A DNA stretch of 64,000 bases from JACDAE01 sp963744875 (GTDB taxonomy: Bacteria; Chloroflexota; Ktedonobacteria; Ktedonobacterales; Ktedonobacteraceae), in contig CAVUVQ010000013.1 in NCBI GenBank assembly GCA_963744875.1, forward strand, positions 62,001-126,000, read 5' to 3'. Numbering within the stretch: position 1 is the stretch's first letter; each line of letters opens with the position of its first letter. The translations under genes and the position numbers were made by a program. Below are positions 1-7,123 of the stretch, piece after piece. Under the pieces are notes generated by a model. That model did no database searches. It was not told where the DNA came from and was given only the letters and a program-made list of their open reading frames with translations.

Positions 1-485
1 GCCGTCACCCTTTGCGAACCCGCGTTATAGGCGGCGAGAGCCTTGGCATAGGTGCCGAACTGGTGCTGATAGGACGCCATCAGACGGGCCGCCGCTTTGA
101 GGGAGGCCACCGGATCATGCGGATTGAGGCCGAGAGCCGCCGCCGTGGCTGGCATGAATTGGGCAATCCCAATCTCTCCACTTGCACCACGGGCCGCAGG
201 CTGAAACCCGCTCTCCTGGTTGATTTGTTTGACAAAGAGATCAGGTGGGATACCAGCCGATTGCGCATCTTGACAGGCCAGTTTGATATAGCCAGTGCCA
301 GAGCAGGACGACGGACCGGACGGGCCGGAGGAAACCGCCGAAGAGACCGCAACGGGCACCCGTGAGACCACCGAGCCAAAGGACGACCGGACCAGTTGCC
401 CAAAGCCAGGGAACGAGATCACCAGTACCAGCGAGAGCGCCAGAAGCGCGAACAGAAACCCAAACAGGCGACGAAAGCACCCCAT
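1..485 (-). CDS. Lytic transglycosylase (SLT domain), cut by the window edge
   Basis: Cleaves peptidoglycan glycan strands outside the cytoplasmic membrane. About 161 residues are visible; the C-terminus lies beyond position 1. The N-terminus (MGCFRRLFGFLFALLALSLV) is a signal peptide or anchor, followed by a Ser/Pro-rich linker and an SLT core with the catalytic Glu in QINQESGF, then GIAQFMPATAAALG and YNAGSQRV, all typical of VirB1/MltE-like enzymes. The ATG at 485 is chosen because AGGAG lies just upstream. It is the last visible gene of a leftward operon starting at 1551. Small transglycosylases of this kind often sit in conjugation modules, which fits the attachment-site scar at 3341-3383. 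The family is secure; the conjugation role is inferred. Confidence 0.85.
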   Translation of the reverse strand, partial: MGCFRRLFGFLFALLALSLVLVISFPGFGQLVRSSFGSVVSRVPVAVSSAVSSGPSGPSSCSGTGYIKLACQDAQSAGIPPDLFVKQINQESGFQPAARGASGEIGIAQFMPATAAALGLNPHDPVASLKAAARLMASYQHQFGTYAKALAAYNAGSQRVT

Positions 486-584
486 AAGAGACTCTCCTTT
501 CAAGCAAAGTGCTTGACAGGGCTACCCCCATAGCGGACAATGGGTATGAGAGTAGCCATATGGACAGCAGTCAAAAACGTTACC

Positions 585-1190
585 TCACCCGCTGGACTGA
601 TGACGGCAATCATCAGCCAGCACTTTTATTGATGTTGCAGTACAATAACAACTTTCAGAATGGTTTTCAGGTTTCACACAGGGATTATCACAGAGCCAGC
701 AGGGACCACCGCAGGGTTCAGGGGCCGCACCAGCCACAGGAAGAGATGACGGGACCAGGACAAGCGATGAAGTTAGGCGAGATGGATGAGAGGACGAGCC
801 AGCATCTTGACTCGTACAGATTGGACAGGTACAGGGTTCATGCGTGGGTTGACCCCAATCAGGGAGCGCCTCAAAGCCTGAGACCAGGAGCGGCGAGACT
901 TCTTGCTCAGGGAGTACATGATTATAGTCTTCGCAATACGCGTTAAAGTGTTCAATGAGCGCGTCTAGTTCGGCAAAGGTCAGACGCACATCCACGGGTG
1001 CATTCACGCCGTTATGCCATTGTAGAACCACTTCCCCTTGCTCAAAAATGGCAATTTTGCGCGTCAACCAGTGGTAACAGCCGGACGTACCCTCATAGGA
1101 GGAGGAAAGCTCGACAAGGCGGGTTTCGTCCTCATGATCTTCACGCAGGACACGAGCCTCCGTTTGCATGGTTGTCTGATGATCAGTCAT
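585..1190 (-). CDS. Hypothetical protein with Cys-rich C-terminus (201 aa)
   Basis: Function not recognised. The ATG at 1190 lies two bases after the TAA of the upstream 54-codon gene, with a G-rich stretch (GGGGGA) before it, so coupled translation is likely. A longer reading to 1544 would overlap two upstream genes and is rejected. Residues 1-110 are soluble and acidic. The C-terminal part holds clustered cysteines (CTCPIC, CGGPCWLC, CVKP, CYC) that may bind metal or form disulfides. It is followed after 99 bases by the lytic transglycosylase, suggesting an accessory role in the same element module. Confidence 0.6.
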   Translation of the reverse strand: MTDHQTTMQTEARVLREDHEDETRLVELSSSYEGTSGCYHWLTRKIAIFEQGEVVLQWHNGVNAPVDVRLTFAELDALIEHFNAYCEDYNHVLPEQEVSPLLVSGFEALPDWGQPTHEPCTCPICTSQDAGSSSHPSRLTSSLVLVPSSLPVAGAAPEPCGGPCWLCDNPCVKPENHSESCYCTATSIKVLADDCRHQSSG

Positions 1191-1192
1191 GG

Positions 1193-1357
1193 TTAGTTTC
1201 CCCCAATGCTTCCCAGCGAGACATGATGCTGCGTGGCATCTATCGCCGTGACCACAAAATCTTGAAACAGGACGCCGTACGAGAGCCGGACATACTCGCC
1301 AGCATGTAAAGAGGAAGGGACGCGCGAGGCACACCAGGGTTTCCCGCCGACTCCCAT
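1193..1357 (-). CDS. Hypothetical small protein (54 aa)
   Basis: Unknown function. Its ATG at 1357 overlaps the TGA of the upstream 64-codon gene in a TGATG arrangement, the usual sign of stop-restart coupling. A longer start at 1408 is possible but would overlap that gene by 52 bases. The product (MGVGGKPWCASRVPSSLHAG...) reads like a small beta-rich domain with YGVLFQDFVVTAID near its middle; there is no signal peptide or membrane segment. The downstream 201-aa gene starts two bases after its stop. Existence rests on this packing rather than on homology. Confidence 0.5.
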   Translation of the reverse strand: MGVGGKPWCASRVPSSLHAGEYVRLSYGVLFQDFVVTAIDATQHHVSLGSIGGN

Positions 1358-1551
1358 CAAGGGTGAGACTCCATCCAGCACACTGGCCTTGAGCGGCTGA
1401 GATGACATACGGGATTACGGCCTGATGTACCGATGGGAGGCGGCGTTCCCATATCCATTTGACCACAGGCATCCAGGACGAGAGGGAGGCCCAAGAGGAC
1501 GAGGCACAGGAACACGAGAGAGAGCCACTTTCCGACAAGAGCATGTTTCAT
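1357..1551 (-). CDS. Small secreted or lipoprotein-like protein (64 aa)
   Basis: First gene of the leftward operon. The N-terminus MKHALVGKWLSLVFLCLVLL is a clear export signal, followed by LVLDACGQ, which resembles a lipobox although Asp before Ala-Cys is unusual. The mature part would be only about 35 residues. AAAGGG precedes the ATG at 1551 with suitable spacing. The stop overlaps the next start (TGATG). The position ahead of a lytic transglycosylase recalls the tiny entry-exclusion or VirB7-like lipoproteins of conjugation loci, but no sequence motif proves that. Confidence 0.5.
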   Translation of the reverse strand: MKHALVGKWLSLVFLCLVLLGLPLVLDACGQMDMGTPPPIGTSGRNPVCHLSRSRPVCWMESHP

Positions 1552-1717
1552 GAATGAAACCCTTTCTAACTGAGATGTCATTACCAACAAATACGATCCT
1601 AAAAGATCTAACCGAACACCCAAGGCCCGACGACATCCGGCACACATCCAACCTGCGACCGACGAGCCGCCGATCTGGACAACTGTCCACCAGCAGCGGC
1701 GAGGTTGTGCACACTTG

Positions 1718-1909
1718 CTACAATATGTTTCCACTGATTGCTTGCTCAGAGTGCACCTCCTTAAGGGAGTTTCCGCAATAGCCGCAAAATGCATCGTAAC
1801 GATCAAATGGCATACAACACACCGTACAAGAACGAATACGAGAGACCACAGGAAGCTCAACCGTTACATCATCATGAAATGACGAGAAAGAGCAAGCAAG
1901 CGACGACAA
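1718..1909 (-). CDS. Possible small zinc-ribbon protein (63 aa)
   Basis: A short reading frame with a TTG start and no convincing ribosome site. Its interest is the CTVCCMPFDRYDAFCGYCG segment, two Cys-x2-Cys knuckles 11 residues apart as in double-zinc-ribbon proteins. It lies upstream of the small-protein operon on the same strand. An in-frame GTG further in would give a product of about 43 residues that keeps the ribbon. Function unknown; the real start is uncertain. Confidence 0.35.
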   Translation of the reverse strand: MSSLACSFSSFHDDVTVELPVVSRIRSCTVCCMPFDRYDAFCGYCGNSLKEVHSEQAISGNIL

Positions 1910-2017
1910 TGGGGAGAATAATCGGCTCAGGGTCGGACTTAACCCATGGCCTGTTCACACTCAGAGTACGCTGTTTCAAAAGATGCCTCCGTTCATAGAA
2001 CCGCTTGTACTAAAACC

Positions 2018-2095
2018 ATAGAAACCGTAAAATCCAGAACCTATTAAGATTATACACAGTAAAAATCAGAATGTCAATAGAAACCATAAAATCCA
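2018..2095. repeat. Direct repeats (ATAGAAACCRTAAAATCCA)
   Basis: Two 19-bp copies at 2018-2036 and 2077-2095 match at 18 of 19 positions and start 59 bp apart. A part of the same motif (AAAATCCATAAAA, 2088-2100) occurs again downstream of the gene at 3155-3167. They resemble binding sites for an element-encoded protein. Confidence 0.6.
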
Positions 2096-2159
2096 TAAAA
2101 TTGAGAGGGAATTAAAAATCAGGAAATCGCAATCACTAATTAGTCATAAACCATAAATA

Positions 2160-2189
2160 TTGTACAAACCTGAAAATCTATACTATAAT
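2160..2189 (+). promoter_or_regulatory. Sigma70-type promoter of the HTH-GNAT gene
   Basis: TTGTAC at 2160-2165 and a perfect TATAAT at 2184-2189 are separated by 18 bp. The gene starts at 2245 behind AAGGAGGAGG. Confidence 0.65.
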
Positions 2190-2204
2190 AGAAAGTAAGA
2201 AATA

Positions 2205-2218
2205 TCAGGGAAACCTGA
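2205..2218. promoter_or_regulatory. Palindromic operator candidate TCAGGGAAACCTGA
   Basis: A perfect 5-bp inverted repeat with a 4-bp spacer lies just downstream of the -10 element, where a bound repressor would block transcription. Half-sites recur at 2118-2122 and 2169-2173. The adjacent HTH protein is the obvious candidate ligand (inference). Confidence 0.5.
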
Positions 2219-2244
2219 AAAACCATACTACTAAGGAGGAGGAT

Positions 2245-3054
2245 ATGAAACTAGGGAACCTTGGAGAAAAATACTACACAGCAGCAGAAGCCAGAAAAAT
2301 ACTAGGCTTAGATCCAGAAGCGTTTCAATACTGGGGAAGAACCGAACGCATAAGTAGAATTTACTTACCAGGAAGGAAACAGCCCGTATACTCAAAAAAT
2401 GAAATTAACAGAATGGCAACGCAGATCACTGCAACCGTTCTAGCAGAACAACCAGATAACATCACTTTTAGAAGAGCTACAGCTACAGATATTGTGCAGG
2501 AAGCTAAACTTGCACACCTTGTATTCGGAGAAAGAGCCGAAGCAATCGAGGAAAGAAAAGCCTTTTTAGAGAAGAACCCAAACACAGACTACCACATATA
2601 CGACCAGGATACACTAGTAGCCTATATAAACATTGTGCCTTTAAAACATGAAACCATCAACACATTCATGGAAGGCAGAATAATGGCATGGAAAATTAGC
2701 CCCGATGATATAGAAGACTTTACACCAGAGAAAAAATTAGAACTTCTCATCATCGATATGATAACGACTCCTATAGTACCACCAAGCAGAAGAGCATTCT
2801 ATGGTTCCCGCCTACTATCAGGATTAATCAAAACACTCACAGAGATGGGCAGAAATGGCATAGAAATCACAAAGATATACGCTACCAGCGATACAACCGA
2901 TGGTATACGGATACTTAAAAAAGCGGGCTTTCAAGTAGTACATGAGTCTCGAAAAGGAAGGCTTTCATTTGAATTAGACATAGAAAGCTCAAATGAAAAA
3001 ATACTTACAGAATACAAAGATAACCTTGCCGCATGGAAATCAAAAAACCAGTAG
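2245..3054 (+). CDS. MerR/excisionase-type HTH fused to GNAT-like domain
   Basis: 269 residues. Residues about 8-60 (YYTAAEARKILGLDPEAF onward) form a MerR or excisionase-like winged HTH. Residues about 75-250 resemble a GNAT acetyltransferase fold, with the late ATSDTTDGIRILKKAGFQ segment typical of the family's last strand and helix. It is read from an ATG behind a very strong AAGGAGGAGG site. The gene is far more AT-rich than its neighbours, as is its control region, suggesting acquisition with the element that ends at 3383. The likely job is sequence-specific regulation, perhaps of its own promoter; whether the GNAT part is catalytic cannot be told. It is followed by a good terminator. 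Confidence 0.75.
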   Translation: MKLGNLGEKYYTAAEARKILGLDPEAFQYWGRTERISRIYLPGRKQPVYSKNEINRMATQITATVLAEQPDNITFRRATATDIVQEAKLAHLVFGERAEAIEERKAFLEKNPNTDYHIYDQDTLVAYINIVPLKHETINTFMEGRIMAWKISPDDIEDFTPEKKLELLIIDMITTPIVPPSRRAFYGSRLLSGLIKTLTEMGRNGIEITKIYATSDTTDGIRILKKAGFQVVHESRKGRLSFELDIESSNEKILTEYKDNLAAWKSKNQ

Positions 3055-3063
3055 CACACAATG

Positions 3064-3098
3064 AAAGACCATCCCACAAAACAAAGGATGGTCTTTTT
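3064..3098 (+). terminator. Rho-independent terminator
   Basis: AAAGACCATCC at 3064-3074 pairs with GGATGGTCTTT at 3086-3096 across an 11-base loop, and the T-run continues to 3098. It sits 10 bases after the HTH-GNAT stop. Confidence 0.9.
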
Positions 3099-3195
3099 CA
3101 TCAGAACAAACAGTATCTCAACTCTTCTAACTGACCTTATAGAAGACATTCCAGAAAATCCATAAAAAACTGATTATCCATAATTTTCTGAATAA

Positions 3196-3361
3196 CCACA
3201 TGTCGGAAATAAAAAAGCAAATTGAATAGACAGGCTTCACACCTATAATGAGGAGAATAAATAAAACCACACCTACCATATGTCGGAGAGATAAAGACAA
3301 CAATGAACCCGCTTCAGAAGGCAAACGAGAGGCCGACAAATTTCCTAAACCACGTGTCGGA
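3196..3361. repeat. Three CCAYRTGTCGGA direct repeats beside the attachment core
   Basis: Copies at 3196-3207, 3276-3287 and 3350-3361 differ only at two positions and start 80 and 74 bp apart. The third lies inside the tRNA fragment. CCGACA at 3333-3338 is an inverted half-copy. The arrangement recalls arm-type integrase sites next to a core site. Confidence 0.55.
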
Positions 3362-3383
3362 GGTTCAATTCCTCTCAGCCCCA
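3341..3383 (+). other. Attachment-site scar: 3' half of a tRNA-Arg(CCU) gene
   Basis: The sequence folds as tRNA positions 31 to 73: anticodon loop TTCCTAA (anticodon CCT), stem side ACCAC, five-base variable loop GTGTC, T arm GGAGG-TTCAATT-CCTCT, acceptor strand CAGCCCC and discriminator A. The matching 5' half (an acceptor GGGGCTG, a D arm, GTGGT before the loop) is absent upstream, so it is not a working tRNA. This is what remains at the far end of an element integrated into a tRNA gene: the DNA on the left is the element and the DNA on the right is the original chromosome. Confidence 0.75.
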
Positions 3384-3571
3384 TCATTAGTAACACCTTT
3401 TTGCGTGAAATGCAGGTTCATGAGAACCTTATTCCCCTCATCCTGAGAACAAGGGAAACTCCTCTGCCATACGTCAGCATCTTCCACATTACTGCAATAT
3501 ACCTCATTGACACAGATAGACAAACGCTTTATTATAAAAACGGGTTATATAGATTAGTAGGAAATTGCATT

Positions 3572-5067
3572 ATGGAACGTGAAAAAATGGCTTCTGAATC
3601 CCGTTCAAAACCTGTACGCATTTTTCTAGTTTTTGATCGTAAAGATCGGCGATTTCGTGATGATATGATCACACAGCTTGCCGTTTTGCGAAGGAATGGA
3701 AAGATCGATGATTGGCATGAGTACGAGGTGTATCCCGGAAGCGATTGGCAAAGCGTTGACAATGAGCGACTCAATCAGGCCAATATCATCTTGCTATTCG
3801 TTACTCCCGATTTTATCGCCTCGGATTATTGCTACGATGTCCAGATGCAACAGGCGCTTGCAAGGCATAATGCGGGTGAAGCCCATGTCATCCCTATTTT
3901 GTTTCTTCCAACGCTCTGGCGAGATCTCCCTTTCGCACACCTTCAGGGATTGCCATTAACTGAACAGAAGGAGATCAAAGCAGTCAGCGAATGGAGAAGT
4001 AAGTATACTGCATACGTAGAAATCATCAAAGGAATTCAAAGGGTTATTGAAAAAATTTCTTCATCAGATACGTCCTCTCTACCGCCGGAATCTCCTGAAG
4101 AACCACCAGCAAAAAAGCTATCGCCAGCCCGTGGAACCCGTCGTTTCATCTATAATGGTCATAGCGCGTACTTAATTGATGTCGCCTGGTCCCCTGATGG
4201 GAAATACGTTGCCTCAGGCGGTGGTGATAGCACTGTCAGGATATGGAGTGCGAACACAGGAAATACACTCTATACTTACCGTATCCAAAAGGGATACCGC
4301 TTACGGGTCTTTTTTCCGAAACCTGGAGCATTGCCTGGTCCCCTGATAGTAAAAGGCTTGCATTCGCAGGCAAAAAAGCACCACAGGTCTGGGAACCCGC
4401 CATTGATCGGAACATCGCGACCTATCACGGACACTCTTCCTTCTTACCTATCATTGCAAACATGGCCTGGTCCCCTGATGGAGAATTTATCGCTTCCACG
4501 AATATTGGCAGTGTGAAAGATCAGGCGGTTCACATCTGGTTCTCTGAGAATGGCTTGCAGGCTGCGAAGTTCAATGTCAGCTCCGGCCCGACGGATACTT
4601 CCCCTATTGGAGGAGTCGCCTGGTCCTCTGATAGCAGGCGTATTGCCTGTGGCTTACATGGAGAAATTCGCATCTATGATGTACGTACCAGACGACATCT
4701 ACAAATATATAGAAATAAATCCACATATGCCTATTATTCCGTCTGTTGGACCCCTGATGACAAAAGGCTGGTCTGTGCTTACCCAAAGCAAGCGGTCGTA
4801 TGGGATGTCACAACGGGCAATATTCTGTATACGTATAACGACCATACCGCTGATATACGTGATCTCGCCCTGTCGCCCAATGGCAAGTATGTGGCAAGTG
4901 CCAGCAATGATAGGACTGTGCATATCTGGGAGACGGAGACGGGAAAACGTGTCTTCAAATATGAGGGTCACAAGGATGAGGTTGCGGCAGTAACCTGGTC
5001 GCCCGATGGCACACAAATTGCATCCGCCTGTAAAGATGGCACCGTTCATGTCTGGCAAGCCATTTGA
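3572..5067 (+). pseudogene. TIR domain-WD40 repeat protein, frameshifted
   Basis: An N-terminal TIR domain (residues about 15-145: IFLVFDRKD, WHEYEVYPGSDW, IILLFVTPDFIASDYCYD) is followed by WD40 blades, each with an AWSPDG-like turn. The first blade is in one frame to about 4285; the rest (4243-5067) continue in the -1 frame, so one base is missing somewhere between 4282 and 4320. Bacterial TIR-WD40 proteins are NADase-type immune or stress effectors. Where relatives read YDxEM, this one reads YDVQM, so the probable catalytic Glu is Gln. The ATG at 3572 is chosen behind AGTAGG; ATG 3587 is an alternative. The upstream in-frame extension runs through the tRNA scar and is rejected. Confidence 0.7.
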
Positions 5068-5094
5068 GTATGTGGAGAGTGCTCTCCAACGTGG

Positions 5095-5128
5095 AAGGCT
5101 GCACATCTTTAGTAAGATGTACAGCCTT
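5095..5128 (+). terminator. Hairpin terminator after TIR-WD40 gene
   Basis: A 15-bp stem (one mismatch) joins 5095-5109 and 5114-5128 with a four-base loop TAGT, 28 bases past the stop codon. There is no long T-run, so efficiency is uncertain. Confidence 0.55.
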
Positions 5129-5198
5129 TCGTGTTACTTAGTGCATGGGGTCTGTTCACGAACGAATTTCCTCACCACAACCGGTGAAGAATTGAATG

Positions 5199-5948
5199 CT
5201 AACGATTAATGAACGTGATGCCAGGGCCGGGCCGAACCTGCATGTAGACAACGGCATAAGGATTAGCTCCCCAACTCATTGAACTGGCAACAACGGTTCC
5301 CCCACGAAGAATTCGCTCCACTACGGCAACGTGTCCACCTCCATAAGCTCCCTGCACCCAGGGCTGCATATCAACAATGGACCCGATGGCCGGTCTGTTT
5401 GAAACGGACCAATGGTACTGACGTGCGCGTGCAGTCCACTGCCATGCCATCGCATTTGTATGCCACGGCACAAAATACCTGTGGACCTGGTAATAGCGCT
5501 GATCAGCCCACCACGTGCAGGCGGGATAAGGATAGGTATTACTATAACCAACCGGCGGCGCAGAACTCCTGGCAACAACCTGGCTCGTATGTACAGCTAC
5601 GGCACGCGTGCTGACCTTCTGAGAAGCCGGACTCCCACCACGAATACAAATAACCTGACCGCGATAAATTAAATTTGGTCTGGCAAGATGATTGTATGTA
5701 GCAAGCGTCGACCAACTTGTATGGTAACGAGACGCGATTTTACCAAGCGTATCGCCTCGCCCCACAATATACACACGATCACCTTTTGCACAATGAACAC
5801 TCGACGCTTGCGCAGCAGCTCCACCTGTATAAGCCTCCAATGTTGAGACAAGCGCAAATACTCCCAGAGCCACCACTATGCTTAACTTCATAAGGCGTGA
5901 GAGCCGATGCTCCTGACAGAACTTCCAGACATATAGATGTGTTTGCAA
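5199..5948 (-). CDS. LysM-CHAP cell-wall amidase/endopeptidase
   Basis: A secreted peptidoglycan hydrolase. After a long N-region and hydrophobic signal (LSIVVALGVFALVSTLEAY), one LysM domain (residues about 55-102: YIVGRGDTLGKIASRYHTSW, with NLIYRGQVICI) binds glycan. A CHAP domain follows from about residue 135, with the catalytic Cys in PACTWWADQRY and His in GGGHVAVVERI. The TTG at 5948 is preferred because AGAGG stands six bases upstream, whereas the internal ATG at 5891 has no ribosome site. It is monocistronic and convergent with the TIR-WD40 gene. Domain assignment is firm; the exact bond cut is unknown. Confidence 0.85.
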   Translation of the reverse strand: MQTHLYVWKFCQEHRLSRLMKLSIVVALGVFALVSTLEAYTGGAAAQASSVHCAKGDRVYIVGRGDTLGKIASRYHTSWSTLATYNHLARPNLIYRGQVICIRGGSPASQKVSTRAVAVHTSQVVARSSAPPVGYSNTYPYPACTWWADQRYYQVHRYFVPWHTNAMAWQWTARARQYHWSVSNRPAIGSIVDMQPWVQGAYGGGHVAVVERILRGGTVVASSMSWGANPYAVVYMQVRPGPGITFINR

Positions 5949-6365
5949 TGTATCCTCTTTCGAATAGACAACTTGCAGACCCCTGCAAACTGTTGTTTCT
6001 CGTTCACATAAATGTGCAAGACTCTACACCGTTCGCACATGGCACAATGGTATAGCGTCTGACAACTATGCAAATTGGGAACAGACGCATCATAGCATGA
6101 CACACTTTGAATTACTATGATATATTCTGATGCATAGTACAAAAAGGCTATTTAAATGTGAGAATATACATCTTTTTTCTTATAGAATGGTTACATAATT
6201 TCATGCTGATAAAAGTATAATTGCACGTACTGCTGAGATAGGAAGAGGGGAGCCATGCGGCATGGAATAAGCCCGTGTATTGGCCTTTAAAAACCGCACG
6301 GGCTTATAATTAAAATGATGACGAGGGTTGAGAGAAATATGGTAAGTGGTAAGGAATATCCTCTG
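5949..6365. other. Intergenic region, one hairpin
   Basis: No gene seen. Inverted repeat ATAAGCCCGTG (6267-6277) with CACGGGCTTAT (6297-6307) lies 59 bases past the stop of the next minus-strand gene and may end its transcript, although no T-run follows. The remainder holds the promoter region of the LysM-CHAP gene. Confidence 0.4.
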
Positions 6366-6749
6366 TTAAAGACGCTCTTTCCGCTTCTTCAAACTCTCCT
6401 GGGCGGTCTCTAGCTGATCAAAGCCGGTCGGGCCTTCCTTTGAAGCATCTGGCATAGAGCGCAACGGGCTTTGTACACCTGGCTCGCCCGTCTCCTGATT
6501 ATAACCCAGTTCTTTCATCTGTTCGGCGCGGATGGCATTTATTGATCTCATCCCTGGAGGGGGAAGCGTTGAACGAGGTCCAGGCTTTGAGGTCGGCCAG
6601 GTTGGATACTGGAATTTCGTACTCTCCTGAACTGTTTTGCTGGTATCAGGTGTACCCTCCTGAAGAGTTCGAAGATCATCCTGCGCCGCGCTCTGTTTAC
6701 GCGTAGCATCCTCAGGAGGCAACGTCTGTGATGTCGGATTTTGCGTCAT
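6366..6749 (-). CDS. Hypothetical hydrophilic protein (127 aa)
   Basis: No known family recognised. Strongly hydrophilic, rich in Gln, Thr, Ser and Pro, with no signal peptide or membrane segment; it probably has little fixed structure. It ends in a basic KKRKERL tail. Start ATG at 6749, with a weak AGGGA site about ten bases upstream. It stands alone between two intergenic stretches. The clean single frame and the hairpin after it argue for a real gene, but there is no functional clue. Confidence 0.5.
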   Translation of the reverse strand: MTQNPTSQTLPPEDATRKQSAAQDDLRTLQEGTPDTSKTVQESTKFQYPTWPTSKPGPRSTLPPPGMRSINAIRAEQMKELGYNQETGEPGVQSPLRSMPDASKEGPTGFDQLETAQESLKKRKERL

Positions 6750-7123
6750 CTCTATAATTCCCTATACTTTCTTCACGTCTTTTTACGTTTGCATTGATAT
6801 AGAAAGCCTTGATAATTTCTATGCTATACCAATACTACGTCGCTATACTGCAAGTAATTTCTACGAATATAGTCCAGACCAGACACGAGCCTGATCTCAA
6901 TATTTATTATATCATCAATATTCCTCTCATCTATACCTGACCACAAAATACGGTTACAATGCCTGTTTATCCACCAGAAAGAAATGTAGAGCGACTAGTA
7001 CTTCAGGTTGTGGAATGTCTGGAGTGTATTCTTTATCCGTTGTACATTATGGCTGGCTTAATTTTTAATGTATACTGTACAATGTTTTATTCATTGAACG
7101 TATTGAAATCTGGAGGTAATATA
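6750..7123. other. Intergenic region without recognised gene
   Basis: AT-rich divergent spacer. A longer frame starting at 6959 runs into the SDR gene, but its first 55 codons lack protein-like character and a ribosome site. TATACT at 7071-7076 could be the -10 of the SDR gene; no good -35 is seen. Confidence 0.4.

Larger units (their letters stand above)
1910..2244. other. AT-rich control region, no gene
   Basis: No convincing coding sequence. Composition turns sharply AT-rich from about 2000. It holds two near-identical 19-bp direct repeats, a promoter, several TCAGG/CCTGA half-sites and one perfect palindrome, all upstream of the HTH-GNAT gene (listed separately). Confidence 0.6.

Noticed and set aside
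585..1544. Single 319-codon reading of the 201-aa gene
   Set aside because: Its first 118 codons overlap two coupled small genes in other frames; the ATG at 1190 is in better context.
3127..3396. Minus-strand frame reading GLRGIEPPTRGLGN
   Set aside because: This is the reverse translation of the tRNA-Arg fragment, a well-known annotation artefact; no ribosome site or domain supports it.
3248..3571. N-terminal extension of the TIR-WD40 frame
   Set aside because: It runs through the att repeats and the tRNA scar and lacks protein-like composition; ATG 3572 fits better.
4305..4320. Programmed frameshift at the T6 run in the TIR-WD40 gene
   Set aside because: No classic slippery heptamer in the zero frame and no clear downstream stimulator; simple indel is more economical, given other single-base shifts nearby.
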